A DNA stretch of 64,000 nucleotides from Streptomyces wedmorensis (GTDB taxonomy: Bacteria; Actinomycetota; Actinomycetes; Streptomycetales; Streptomycetaceae). This document shows, piece by piece, positions 52,293 to 61,304 of the stretch. The notes beneath the pieces are model-generated. The model was not told the origin of the DNA, searched no databases, and worked only from the letters and a program-made list of their open reading frames with translations. Every line of letters begins with the position of its first letter. Within the stretch, counting starts at the first letter, position 1. Made by a program: the position numbers and the translations under genes. The stretch covers positions 62,001 through 126,000 of the forward strand of contig NZ_JNWK01000044.1 of the NCBI RefSeq assembly GCF_000716445.1. Direction: 5' to 3'.

Positions 52293-54110
52293 CTACTCGA
52301 CCGTGACGGACTTGGCCAGGTTGCGCGGCTTGTCGATGTCGCGGCCCATGGCGAGCGCCGTGTGGTAGGCGAGGAGCTGGAGCGGGATGCCCATCAGGAT
52401 CGGGTCCAGCTCGTCCTCGTTCTTCGGCACGACGATGGTGTGGTCGGCCTTCGCCTGCGGCTGGTGCGCGACCGCGAGGATGCGGCCGCTGCGGGCCTTG
52501 ATCTCCTCCAGGGCGGCGCGGTTCTTCTCCAGCAGGTCGTCGTCGGGGACGATCGCGACCGTCGGCAGGGCCGGCTCGATGAGGGCGAGCGGGCCGTGCT
52601 TCAGCTCGGAGGCGGGGTAGGCCTCGGCGTGGATGTAGGAGATCTCCTTCAGCTTGAGGGAGGCCTCCAGGGCGACGGGGTAGCCGCGCACCCGGCCGAT
52701 GAACATCATCGACTGGGCGCCCGCGTACTCCGCGGCGATCTTCTTGATCTCGTCCTCGGTCTCGAGGATCTCGCTGATCTGCGCGGGCAGCTTGCGCAGG
52801 CCCTCGATGATCCGCTTGCCGTCGGTGACGGACAGGTCGCGGATGCGGCCCAGGTGCAGGGCGAGCAGCGCGAAGGCGGTGACCGTGTTGGTGAAGCACT
52901 TGGTGGAGACGACGCAGACCTCGGGGCCGGCGTGGACGTACACGCCGCCGTCGGCCTCGCGGGCGATGGCGGAGCCGACGACGTTGACGACGCCGAGGAC
53001 GCGGGCGCCCTTCCGCTTGAGCTCCTGGACGGCGGCGAGCACGTCGTAGGTCTCACCGGACTGGGAGACGGCGATGTAGAGGGTGTCGGGGTCCACGACC
53101 GGGTTGCGGTAGCGGAACTCCGAGGCCGGCTCGGCGTCGGCGGGGATGCGGGCCAGCGACTCGATGAGCCCGGCGCCGATGAGGCCGGCGTGGTACGAGG
53201 TGCCGCAGCCGAGGATCTTGATGCGGCGGATGGAGCGGGCCTCGCGGGCGTCCAGGTTCAGGCCGCCGAGGTGCACGGTGGAGAAGCGGTCGTCGATCCG
53301 GCCGCGCAGCACGCGGTCGACCGCGTCGGGCTGCTCGGAGATCTCCTTGTGCATGTACGTGTCGTGGCCGCCCATGTCGTAGGAGGCGGCCTCCCACTCG
53401 ACGGTCTCGGGGGTCGCGGTGGTGGAGGCGCCCGCGACCGTGTAGGTGCGGAAGTCGTCGGCCTTGAGGGTGGCCATCTCGCCGTCGTCGAGGGTGACGA
53501 CCTGGCGGGTGTGGGCGATCAGAGCGGCGACGTCGGAGGCGACGAGCATCTCCTTCTCGCCGATGCCGAGGATGACCGGGGAGCCGTTGCGGGCCACCAC
53601 GATGCGGTCGTTGAAGTCGGCGTGCATCACGGCGATGCCGTAGGTGCCCTCGATGACCTTGAGCGCCTCGCGGACCTTGTCCTCGAGGGTCTCGGCCTGG
53701 GAGCGGGCGATGAGGTGGGTGATGACCTCGGTGTCCGTCTCGGAGGTGAAGACGACGCCGTCGGCCTCCAGCTTGGCGCGGAGCTCCTGGGCGTTGTCGA
53801 CGATGCCGTTGTGGACGACGGCGACCTTGTTCTCGGGGTCCAGGTGCGGGTGCGAGTTGATGTCGCTCGGCGCGCCATGGGTGGCCCAGCGGGTGTGGGC
53901 GATGCCGGTGGTGCCGGTGAAGCGCTTGGGGACGCGGGCTTCGAGCTCACGGACCCGGCCCTTGGCCTTCACCATCTTCAGGCCGGTGGCCTTCGGGCTG
54001 GTGATGACCATGCCGGCGGAGTCGTAACCCCGGTACTCGAGGCGCTGCAGGCCTTCCAGCAGCAGCGGGGCGACGTCGCGCTTACCGATGTAACCGACAA
54101 TTCCGCACAT
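52293..54110 (-). CDS. glmS: Glutamine--fructose-6-phosphate aminotransferase (isomerising)
   Basis: 605 aa, full length. The N-terminal glutaminase has Cys2 as nucleophile (MCGIVGYIGKRDVAPLLLEGLQRLEYRGYDSAG), HTRWATHGAP and NHNGIVDN-like VVHNGIVDNAQEL. Two C-terminal SIS domains carry the CGTSYHAG and SQSGETYDVLAA sugar-phosphate loops, ending KPRNLAKSVTVE as in all GlmS. It makes glucosamine-6-phosphate for cell-wall precursors. Many streptomycetes carry a second glmS, and the locus near adpA and a hexosaminidase matches the S. coelicolor glmS2 position as I recall it. No glmS-type ribozyme leader was noticed. Confidence 0.96.
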   Translation of the reverse strand: MCGIVGYIGKRDVAPLLLEGLQRLEYRGYDSAGMVITSPKATGLKMVKAKGRVRELEARVPKRFTGTTGIAHTRWATHGAPSDINSHPHLDPENKVAVVHNGIVDNAQELRAKLEADGVVFTSETDTEVITHLIARSQAETLEDKVREALKVIEGTYGIAVMHADFNDRIVVARNGSPVILGIGEKEMLVASDVAALIAHTRQVVTLDDGEMATLKADDFRTYTVAGASTTATPETVEWEAASYDMGGHDTYMHKEISEQPDAVDRVLRGRIDDRFSTVHLGGLNLDAREARSIRRIKILGCGTSYHAGLIGAGLIESLARIPADAEPASEFRYRNPVVDPDTLYIAVSQSGETYDVLAAVQELKRKGARVLGVVNVVGSAIAREADGGVYVHAGPEVCVVSTKCFTNTVTAFALLALHLGRIRDLSVTDGKRIIEGLRKLPAQISEILETEDEIKKIAAEYAGAQSMMFIGRVRGYPVALEASLKLKEISYIHAEAYPASELKHGPLALIEPALPTVAIVPDDDLLEKNRAALEEIKARSGRILAVAHQPQAKADHTIVVPKNEDELDPILMGIPLQLLAYHTALAMGRDIDKPRNLAKSVTVE

Positions 54111-54154
54111 AAAGGTGAAACCCCTCCAGATCGGTGAGTGTGCCCGGCCGTGAC

Positions 54155-54430
54155 TCAGCCGTAGACGATGCGCCGCAGCTGCCGGAGCGACAGTTCCTGC
54201 GGCGCCACGGCCCGGTGCGGCAGCTCGCCCGAGATCCGTTCGAAGATCTCGGCGTTCACCGCCCCGCCGGACTGCAGTTCGCGGTGGCGGCGGCGGACGA
54301 ACTCCTCGGTCGTCTCGTCGAAGTACGCCAGCACGTCGAGCACCACCCGGGCGGCCTCACCGCGCCGGAGCGCGGTGCTGCGGACCAGGTGGTCGATGAG
54401 GTCGTCATGCGACGGGCGGCGTTCGAGCAC
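54155..54430 (-). CDS. Small helical conserved protein upstream of glmS
   Basis: 91 aa from a GTG; no good ribosome site, so the start is uncertain. Helical and charged (DDLIDHLVRSTALRRGEAARVVLDVLAYFDETTEEFVRRRHRELQ ... LSLRQLRRIVYG). It lies 44 bases from glmS on the same strand and is divergent from the hexosaminidase gene. The sequence looks conserved-protein-like but I cannot name a family. Confidence 0.6.
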   Translation of the reverse strand: MLERRPSHDDLIDHLVRSTALRRGEAARVVLDVLAYFDETTEEFVRRRHRELQSGGAVNAEIFERISGELPHRAVAPQELSLRQLRRIVYG

Positions 54431-54470
54431 TCGTCGATATTGAGGGGTTCCCCGGGCGGAACGCAAGAAT

Positions 54471-54490
54471 CCTGCCCGAAATCGGGCAGG
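54471..54490. repeat. 20-bp inverted repeat between the small gene and GH20
   Basis: CCTGCCCG and CGGGCAGG arms are separated by 4 bases, in the promoter space of two divergent genes. May be an operator or part of a leader hairpin. Confidence 0.55.
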
Positions 54491-54520
54491 GGTGCCGCGA
54501 TTGCCGACCGGAAATGGCTT

Positions 54521-54536
54521 ATTGGTCCAGACCTCG
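54521..54536. promoter_or_regulatory. DasR-responsive element before the GH20 gene
   Basis: ATTGGTCCAGACCTCG contains TGGTC-CA-GACCT, a dre-type palindrome like the one before the LPMO. It lies 94 bases before the GH20 start and also within reach of the divergent glmS-side gene. Confidence 0.85.
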
Positions 54537-54629
54537 ACGGAATGTGAGGGGGGCGGTACGCAAGGTGACAGAGCGGATATACAGACAGATACATACGGAC
54601 GCGCCGATCGCCCGAAGGGGAGCTTGCCC

Positions 54630-56246
54630 GTGACACAGCGCCGAAGGATTCCACGACTGATCGGTTCCCTCCTCCTCGTCGCGTCCGCCGGCGTCGCCTG
54701 CGGCGAGGCCTCCGCGGACACCCGGACCGCAGCCGCCGAACCCGAGGTCCGCCCGCTCGGCCGGATCGTCCCCGTCCCCGCCTCCGTCGCCCCCGGCGGC
54801 GAGCCGTACACCCTCACCCGCGCCACCCGCATCGGCGTCGACGGCACCTCCCCCGAGCCCAGGGCCGTCGGCCGCTACCTCGCCGGGCTGCTCCGCCCCG
54901 CCACCGGCTTCCCGCTCCCCGTCGTCGACGACGCCGCCGCCCCGGGCGGCATCCGGCTCCGGCTCAGCCCCGACGACACCGCGCTCGGCGACGAGGGCTA
55001 CCGGCTCACCTCGGGCCCCGACGGCGTCACCCTCACCGCCCACGAGCCCGCCGGCCTCTTCCGCGGCGTCCAGACCCTGCGCCAGCAGCTGCCCTCCGCC
55101 GTCGAGCGCACGACCCGCCAGGCCGGCCCCTGGAAGATCGCGGGCGGCACCGTCACCGATTCCCCCCGCTACGCCTACCGGGGCGCGATGCTCGACGTCT
55201 CCCGCCACTTCTTCACCGTCGACGAGGTGAAGCGGTACATCGACCAGCTCGCCCTCTACAAGATCAACACCCTCCATCTGCACCTCTCCGACGACCAGGG
55301 CTGGCGCATCGCCGTCGACTCCTGGCCGCGCCTCACCGCCCACGGCGGCTCCACCGAGGTCGGCGGCGGCCCCGGCGGCTTCTACACCAAGGACCAGTAC
55401 GAGGAGATCGTCCGGTACGCCGCCTCCCGCTACCAGGAGGTCGTCCCCGAGATCGACATGCCGGGCCACACCAACGCCGCCCTCGCCTCCTACGCCGAAC
55501 TCAACTGCGACGGCGTCGCCCCGCCCCTCTACACCGGCATCAAGGTCGGCTTCAGCAGCCTCTGCGCGACCAAGCCCGTCACGTACGACTTCGTCGACGA
55601 CGTGATCCGCGAGATCGCCGCCCTCACCCCCGGCCGCTACATCCACATCGGCGGCGACGAGGCCCGCTCCACCAGCCACGCCGACTACGCCGCCTTCATG
55701 GACCGGGTGCAGCCCGTCGTCGCCCGGCACGGCAAGACCGTCATCGGCTGGCACCAGCTCACCGGCGCCACCCCCGCCCCCGGCGCCCTCGTCCAGTACT
55801 GGGGCCTCGACCGCACCCCCGCCGCCGAGAAGGACCGGGTCGCCGAGGCCGCGCGCGGCGGCACCGGACTGATCCTCTCGCCCGCCGACCGCACCTACCT
55901 CGACATCAAGTACACCCATGACACCCCCCTCGGCCTCACCTGGGCCGGGACGGTGGAGGTCCAGCGGTCGTACGACTGGGACCCGGCGACCTACTTCCCG
56001 GGCGTCCCGGAGACCGCCGTCCGCGGCGTCGAGGCCCCCCTCTGGACCGAGACCCTCGCCACCCCCGCCGACCTCGACGTCATGGCCTTCCCCCGCCTCC
56101 CCGGCATCGCCGAACTCGGCTGGTCCCCGGCGTCCACCCACGACTGGGACAGCTACAAGCTGCGCCTCGCGGAACAGGCCCCCCGCTTCGACGCCCTCGG
56201 CATCGCCTACCACCGCTCCCCGCAGGTGCCCTGGCCGGCGGAGTAG
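54630..56246 (+). CDS. Secreted GH20 beta-N-acetylhexosaminidase
   Basis: 538 aa from a GTG with GGGGAG upstream. A signal peptide with possible lipidation Cys (LLLVASAGVACGEAS) is followed by the GH20b domain (about 60-180) and the GH20 barrel with YRGAMLDVSRHFF, NTLHLHLSDDQGWRI and the catalytic pair HIGGDEA (Asp343, Glu344). It removes terminal GlcNAc from chitobiose outside the cell. The dre box makes it part of the DasR regulon, and it sits beside glmS, which makes glucosamine-6-phosphate. Confidence 0.95.
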   Translation: MTQRRRIPRLIGSLLLVASAGVACGEASADTRTAAAEPEVRPLGRIVPVPASVAPGGEPYTLTRATRIGVDGTSPEPRAVGRYLAGLLRPATGFPLPVVDDAAAPGGIRLRLSPDDTALGDEGYRLTSGPDGVTLTAHEPAGLFRGVQTLRQQLPSAVERTTRQAGPWKIAGGTVTDSPRYAYRGAMLDVSRHFFTVDEVKRYIDQLALYKINTLHLHLSDDQGWRIAVDSWPRLTAHGGSTEVGGGPGGFYTKDQYEEIVRYAASRYQEVVPEIDMPGHTNAALASYAELNCDGVAPPLYTGIKVGFSSLCATKPVTYDFVDDVIREIAALTPGRYIHIGGDEARSTSHADYAAFMDRVQPVVARHGKTVIGWHQLTGATPAPGALVQYWGLDRTPAAEKDRVAEAARGGTGLILSPADRTYLDIKYTHDTPLGLTWAGTVEVQRSYDWDPATYFPGVPETAVRGVEAPLWTETLATPADLDVMAFPRLPGIAELGWSPASTHDWDSYKLRLAEQAPRFDALGIAYHRSPQVPWPAE

Positions 56247-56260
56247 CACACCCACCGAAA

Positions 56261-56299
56261 CGGAACGCCCGGCCGGGGGAGACCCGGCCGGGCGTTCCG
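56261..56299. terminator. 17-bp perfect hairpin after GH20
   Basis: Arms 56261-56277 and 56283-56299 pair fully around a 5-base loop. Lies between convergent genes and can serve both. Confidence 0.85.
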
Positions 56300-56342
56300 C
56301 TTCGGTGCGGCGGTCGGACGGGGCCGTCTCCCCGCCGGTGGG

Positions 56343-57563
56343 TCAGAAGGCGCCGTTGAGGCCCCACCACTCGCCGTCGGTCGTATCGCCGGCCGCGAAG
56401 GCGCCGGTGCCGAGGCCGCGGTAGGCGACCAGCCACCCCGGGTTCCCCCGGGAACCGCCGAGGACGTAGTCGCTGTTGGTGACGGTCGAGAGATCGGGGC
56501 GGCCGTCGCCGGTGGTGTCACCGACCGCGAGGAACGTGTCCATCGCGTTCCAGCCGCCGGTTCCGATCAGCTTGCGGGTTCCGAGGCCACCCGAAGCGGT
56601 CCCCGGGTAGGACCAGAGCCTGCCCGTGGACCTCTCCCGGGCGATCACGTCCACGCGGCCGTCGCCGTTCGTGTCGCCGGGGCCGACCAGGGCGTTCATG
56701 GCGTTCCAGCCGCCGGTTCCGAGCAGCTTGCGGGCCCCGAGACCACCGGAGGCGGTGCCGGGGTAGAGCCAGAGCTTGCCCGTGGCCTTCTCGACGGTCA
56801 GCACGTCGGGGCGGCCGTCCCGGGACAGGTCCCCGACGCCGGCGATCCGGCCCATGGCGTTCCAGCCGCCCGACCCGATGAGCTTGCGCGTGCCGAGCCC
56901 GCCCGTCCCCGCGCCGGTGTACAGCCACAGCCTGCCGGTCGAGCCCTCGCGGGCGAGGACGTCCTCGCGGCCGTCGCCGGTGAAGTCACCGTGGCGCACG
57001 AAGGCGTTCATGGCGTTCCAGCCGCCGGAGCCGACCAGTCGGCCCGAGCCGTCGCCGGGCAGGAACCACAGCCGCCCCACCAGGTCCCGGGCGAGGACAT
57101 CGGCCCTGCGGTCACGGTTCAGGTCGCCGAAGCCGGCCGCCGTGGGCGATGCCACCGCCTTCCACGAGGGGTAGGCGGGTCGGGAGCACTCGCGTTCCGT
57201 CCGGACGAACTTCAGCGAGGCGATCGTGGTCATCGGTCCCGTGGTCCAGGAGCCGTTGACTGCCGGATCCTCCGACCAGTAGCCGTCGTACCACCTGTAC
57301 TCCGGGGACTCGTACAGACAGGTGTACAGCGACGTCCGGTTGATGTACGAGCCGAACCGGGTGCCCCACGAACCCATCGTGGCCATGTTCGTCTTCGTCT
57401 TGAGCATCGACCCCTTCGCGTCCTCCTGCGTCCAGGCGCAGAAGTAGCCCGCCGGGCAGTCCGACACGGCGGCCTGGGCCGGCGCCGCGGTGCCGACGGC
57501 GACGCCGCCCAGGGTCGCGAGGCCCAGCAGTGACGCCAGACCGCGCTTGATCATCGTGCGCAT
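56343..57563 (-). CDS. Secreted protein with I36-type inhibitor domain fused to VCBS/FG-GAP repeats
   Basis: 406 aa. The signal peptide ends near AQAAVSD. Residues about 33-125 resemble the SMPI/I36 Streptomyces metalloproteinase-inhibitor family (CPAGYFCAWTQEDAKGSM ... LYTCLYESPEYRWYDGYWS). From residue 130 there are four to five VCBS/FG-GAP propeller repeats of about 55 aa (GDLNRDRRADVLARDLVGRLWFLPGDGSGRL; GDFTGDGREDVLAREGSTGRLWLYTG; GDLSRDGRPDVLTV; GDTNGDGRVDVIA; GDTTGDGRPDLSTV), each with a calcium-type DxNxDGxxD loop. The combination suggests a wall- or polymer-associated inhibitor. Confidence 0.8.
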   Translation of the reverse strand: MRTMIKRGLASLLGLATLGGVAVGTAAPAQAAVSDCPAGYFCAWTQEDAKGSMLKTKTNMATMGSWGTRFGSYINRTSLYTCLYESPEYRWYDGYWSEDPAVNGSWTTGPMTTIASLKFVRTERECSRPAYPSWKAVASPTAAGFGDLNRDRRADVLARDLVGRLWFLPGDGSGRLVGSGGWNAMNAFVRHGDFTGDGREDVLAREGSTGRLWLYTGAGTGGLGTRKLIGSGGWNAMGRIAGVGDLSRDGRPDVLTVEKATGKLWLYPGTASGGLGARKLLGTGGWNAMNALVGPGDTNGDGRVDVIARERSTGRLWSYPGTASGGLGTRKLIGTGGWNAMDTFLAVGDTTGDGRPDLSTVTNSDYVLGGSRGNPGWLVAYRGLGTGAFAAGDTTDGEWWGLNGAF

Positions 57564-57653
57564 GTGTTCCCCTTTCGTCAGGTGAGACCAACGACCTTCC
57601 GGAAGGTTGTACGAGCGGGAACGCGCCCACCCGCGTCGGGCGGGCGTGGAACA

Positions 57654-57698
57654 GATGTGAGCCCCGGCGGAGGACCGTACTCCGGCGGGGCTCACATC
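57654..57698 (-). terminator. Terminator after the desferrioxamine operon
   Basis: Arms 57654-57672 and 57680-57698 pair at 18 of 19 positions around a 7-base loop, 21 bases after the desD stop on the - strand. Confidence 0.85.
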
Positions 57699-57718
57699 GG
57701 TCTTCGGACCTGGGGAGG

Positions 57719-59497
57719 TCAGGCGAAGCGGGCGATCGGGTTCACCAGGTCGCCGACGAGCTGGAGGGCCGCCGACGGGTCCGCCAGGTCGACCATCTGC
57801 TTGTTGTTGCGCAGCTGGAGGCGGTTGAGCGCGGAGAGGGCGAAGGTCTCCGCGAACATGTCGTACTGCGCGAAGCGGTCCGAGAGCTCCGGCTTGGAGG
57901 CCTGGTAGGCGTGCACGCAGTCCGCGACGGCGCGCCAGAACGAGTCCTCGTCGAGGACGCCCTCCGCGGCCAGGGTCGCGCCCAGGAAGCGGAAGAAGCA
58001 GTCGAAGACGTCGGTGAAGACCGAGAGGAGCTTCATGTCCTCGGGGATCTCGGCACGGACGCGCTCGACGGCCGGCGGCAGCACCGCCGCCGGGTCCATG
58101 ACGACGATCTCCTCGGCGATGTCCTTGAAGATCGCGCGGGAGACCGTGCCGTTCTCGTCGAGGACGAGGATGACGTTCTCGCCGTGCGGCATGAAGGCCA
58201 GGTCGTAGGCGTAGAAGCTGTGCAGGACCGGCAGGAGGTAGGCGTCCAGGTAGCGGCGCAGCCAGACGGCCGCCTCCAGGCCCGACTCCTTGATCAGGGC
58301 GCCCGCGAAGGACGCGCCCGCGTGGTCCACGTGGAGGAGCGAGGCCATCGTGGCGAGGCGCTCGCCCTCGGCGAGGGACGGGACCGGCGACTCGCGCCAG
58401 AGGGCGGCGAGCATCTTGCGGTACGGGGAGTAGCGGTCGGTGGCGGCCTCGTACTCGAGGTGCCGGTAGCCGACGGCGGCGCGCTCGCGGATGATCGAGA
58501 AGCGGGCCGCGGCGAAGACGGAGTCGGACTCGATCAGCTGGTGCAGCCAGTCGTTGATGGCCGGGGTGGCCTCCATGTAGGCGGCCGAGAGGCCGCGCAT
58601 GAAGCCCATGTTCAGGACGGACAGGGCCGTCTTGACGTAGTGCTTGGCCGGGTCCGAGGTGTTGAAGAAGGTACGGATGGACTGCTGGGCCAGGTAGCTG
58701 TCGTCGCCCTCGCCCAGGTACACCAGGCGCTGCTGGGCGACCTCGGCGGCGAAGGTGACGGACAGCTTGTTCCACCACTGCCACGGGTGGCAGGGCATGA
58801 GGAGGTAGTCGGCCGGGTCGAGCCCGCGGCCGGCGAGGGTCGCGGCGAAGCCGTCCACCGCCGCGTCGCCGAGCTCGGCACGGACGAAGGCGTCGTACTC
58901 GATGTCCGCGCCGGCGGTGAAGGTGGCGCGGTCGCGGCGGGCGGCCAGCCAGATCAGGTGGAGGGGGCTCGCGGCCTCGGGGGCGTACGCGCGGAACTCG
59001 TCGACGCCGAAGCCGAGCCGGCCGTTGTTGGCGACGAAGCAGGGGTGGCCCTCGGTCATGCCGGTCTCGATGGCCTGGAAGCCGGCGTGGGCGAGCTCGG
59101 CGGCGGTGACGGGCGGCTTGGTCGCCTTGTAGGCCGTGCCGGCCAGGGTGGAGGAGATCTCCTCCAGGTAGACCGGGAGGATCTCGTCGCTGAGGCCGAG
59201 GGAGCCGCGGAGCTCGGTGATGAAGACGAGCGCGTCGAGCGGGAGCTGCTCGTCGCCGCGGTGGCGGCTGATCGACTCGGGGTAGACCTGCCAGTGGTCG
59301 AGGGCGAACCGGTCGGCGGTGAAGCGGTACTCGGTCGTGCCGTCGTCGCTGAGCACCTGGTAGCGGCTCTCGCCCAGCTCCTGCGGGTTGAGCAGCCGCT
59401 CGTGGGCGAACTCGGCCAGGCCCTTGCGGATCAGCGCGCGGTTGGCGGCGGCCCAGCGCTCGGGGGTGAGGTGGGCGACGGGGTCGGTGAGGGTCAT
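57719..59497 (-). CDS. desD: Desferrioxamine E/B synthetase, NRPS-independent (IucA/IucC) type
   Basis: 592 aa, the normal length of DesD. The NIS motifs are visible: ETGMTEGHPCFVANNGRLGFG (ATP-binding region), LMPCHPWQWWNKLS, SIRTFFN-TSDPAKHYVKTALSVLNMGFMRGLS, and EAAVWLRRYLDAYLLPVLHSFYAYDLAFMPHGENVILVLDENG near the C-terminus. It joins N-hydroxy-N-succinyl/acetyl-cadaverine units and cyclises them. Its start overlaps the desC stop by 4 bases, so the operon is coupled. Confidence 0.97.
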   Translation of the reverse strand: MTLTDPVAHLTPERWAAANRALIRKGLAEFAHERLLNPQELGESRYQVLSDDGTTEYRFTADRFALDHWQVYPESISRHRGDEQLPLDALVFITELRGSLGLSDEILPVYLEEISSTLAGTAYKATKPPVTAAELAHAGFQAIETGMTEGHPCFVANNGRLGFGVDEFRAYAPEAASPLHLIWLAARRDRATFTAGADIEYDAFVRAELGDAAVDGFAATLAGRGLDPADYLLMPCHPWQWWNKLSVTFAAEVAQQRLVYLGEGDDSYLAQQSIRTFFNTSDPAKHYVKTALSVLNMGFMRGLSAAYMEATPAINDWLHQLIESDSVFAAARFSIIRERAAVGYRHLEYEAATDRYSPYRKMLAALWRESPVPSLAEGERLATMASLLHVDHAGASFAGALIKESGLEAAVWLRRYLDAYLLPVLHSFYAYDLAFMPHGENVILVLDENGTVSRAIFKDIAEEIVVMDPAAVLPPAVERVRAEIPEDMKLLSVFTDVFDCFFRFLGATLAAEGVLDEDSFWRAVADCVHAYQASKPELSDRFAQYDMFAETFALSALNRLQLRNNKQMVDLADPSAALQLVGDLVNPIARFA

Positions 59498-60024
59498 GCC
59501 GCCACCGCCACGGCCGCCTCGAACTGCGCGCGGGTGCAGAAGCTCAGCAGGGCCTTCTTCTCCGGCTTCTGGATCTCGCGCTCGGGCACGAAGCCGACGG
59601 CCTCGTTGAGCGCGTGGACGGCCTTGTTGGAGACGTCGGGCTCGACGACGACCCGCTCGGTCGCCGGGTCGGCGAACAGCTCCGCCATCACGGCGGTGAT
59701 CACCCGGCGGGTGAAGCCGTGCACGGGGGTGTCGGTGGGCGCGACGAGGAAGTGCATGCCGACGTCGCCCGGGAGCGGGTCGTAGAGGCCGACCAGTTCG
59801 AGGTGCGCGGGGTCGTACCGCTCCATCAGGAAGGCCGGCTCGCCGTCGATCAGGCCGATGAAGGCGTCGTGGTGCGGGTGGGCGGTGATCGCCGCGTACT
59901 CGCGCTCGACGTCCTCGGGCGTCGCGCCCTGCATCATCCAGAAGGAGGCTTTGGGGTGGGTGACCCAGGGATGGATCAGCCGGGCGTCCTTCGACGGGTC
60001 GAAGGGGCGTATCTGGACGGTCAT
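59494..60024 (-). CDS. desC: N-acyltransferase of desferrioxamine biosynthesis
   Basis: 176 aa GNAT-type acyl-CoA transferase related to IucB/RhbD/MbtK ([88 protein letters not shown]). It adds succinyl or acetyl groups to N-hydroxycadaverine. ATGA overlap with desB and with desD. Confidence 0.95.
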   Translation of the reverse strand: MTVQIRPFDPSKDARLIHPWVTHPKASFWMMQGATPEDVEREYAAITAHPHHDAFIGLIDGEPAFLMERYDPAHLELVGLYDPLPGDVGMHFLVAPTDTPVHGFTRRVITAVMAELFADPATERVVVEPDVSNKAVHALNEAVGFVPEREIQKPEKKALLSFCTRAQFEAAVAVAA

Positions 60025-61304
60025 GCGGCGAACTCCTGGAAAGCGATGGACTTCTCGACGGGGTAGTACTCGTATCCCAGCATCGCGCCGATGATGTACG
60101 CGTTGCGGTACGCCCCCATGCCGAGGTCGGGCGAGGTGATCGAGTGGGTGTGCACGCCGGCGTTCTGCAGGAAGACCCCGCGGCCCGTGGTGTCGATCGC
60201 GTAGTTGCGGGCCACGTCGAAGCGGCCCTGGCCGTCCCAGTTGAGGCGGTCGCGAACCGGTTCGAGGAAGGCCGGGACGGCGTACTTGTACCCGGTGGCG
60301 AGGATCAGGCCCTCGGTCTCCACGGTGAAGTCCTTCTCCTGCTCCTCCTGGCGGAAGCCGAGCGTGTACGTGCCGGAGGCGTCGTCGTACGCGGCGGTGT
60401 GCAGCGCGGAGTTGGTGAGGAGCCGGGTGGGGACGGGGCCGTTCAGGTTCTTCTGGTAGAGCAGGTCGAAGATGGCGTCGATCAGCTCGCCGTCGATGCC
60501 CTTGAAGAGGCCCTTCTGCTGGGTCTCCAGGCGGTAGCGGGTCTGCTCGGGCAGCGCGTGGAAGTAGTCCACGTACTCCGGGGAGGTCATCTCCAGGGTG
60601 AGCTTGGTGTACTCGAGCGGGAAGAAGCGCGGGGAGCGGGTCACCCAGTTGAGCCGGTAGCCGTGGACGTCGATCTCCGACAGGAGGTCGTAGTAGATCT
60701 CGGCGGCGCTCTGGCCGCTGCCGACCAGGGTGATGGACTTCTTCTTCTGGAGCGCCTCCTTGTTCGGGAGGTACCGCGAGTTGTGGATCAGGTCGCCGCC
60801 GAGGTCCGCGCAGGTCTCGGGGACGTACGCGGGGGTGCCGGTGCCGAGGACCAGCCGGTGCGAGCGGAACGTTTCGCCGGCCTCGGTGGAGACGACGTAC
60901 ACCTGGTCGGCCTCGTCGAAGGTCACCGTCTCGACGGTCGTCGAGAAGCGGACCGAGGAGAGCTTCCCGGCGGCCCAGCGGCAGTAGTCGTTGTACTCGG
61001 TCCGCAGCGGGTAGAAGTTCTCGCGGATGTAGAACGAGTACAGCCGGCCCTTCTCCTTCAGGTAGTTGAGGAAGGAGTACGGCGAGGTCGGGTCGGCCAT
61101 CGTGACCAGGTCCGACATGAACGGGGTCTGGAGGTGGGCGCCTTCGAGGAACATCCCCGAGTGCCACTCGAAGTCCGGCTTGGACTCCAGGAAGAGGCCG
61201 TTCAGCTCGTCGATCGGCTCGGCCAGGCAGGCGAGTCCGAGGTTGAACGGACCGAGCCCGATGCCGATGAAGTCGTGGATCTCAGCCGTCTCAGGCGTGG
61301 ACAA
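60021..61304 (-). CDS. desB: Cadaverine N-monooxygenase (FAD, NADPH)
   Basis: 427 aa, of the lysine/ornithine N-monooxygenase family. The FAD loop is [17 protein letters not shown] (13 onward), the NADPH loop is [19 protein letters not shown] near 170, and the ATGY-type motif reads [14 protein letters not shown] near 345. It hydroxylates cadaverine to make the hydroxamate group. It overlaps desA by 14 bases. Confidence 0.96.
   Translation of the reverse strand: MSTPETAEIHDFIGIGLGPFNLGLACLAEPIDELNGLFLESKPDFEWHSGMFLEGAHLQTPFMSDLVTMADPTSPYSFLNYLKEKGRLYSFYIRENFYPLRTEYNDYCRWAAGKLSSVRFSTTVETVTFDEADQVYVVSTEAGETFRSHRLVLGTGTPAYVPETCADLGGDLIHNSRYLPNKEALQKKKSITLVGSGQSAAEIYYDLLSEIDVHGYRLNWVTRSPRFFPLEYTKLTLEMTSPEYVDYFHALPEQTRYRLETQQKGLFKGIDGELIDAIFDLLYQKNLNGPVPTRLLTNSALHTAAYDDASGTYTLGFRQEEQEKDFTVETEGLILATGYKYAVPAFLEPVRDRLNWDGQGRFDVARNYAIDTTGRGVFLQNAGVHTHSITSPDLGMGAYRNAYIIGAMLGYEYYPVEKSIAFQEFAA

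Noticed and set aside
52293..54154. A glmS ribozyme-type leader
   Set aside because: The gene before glmS ends 44 bases upstream, so there is no space for the ribozyme, and it is not expected in actinobacteria.
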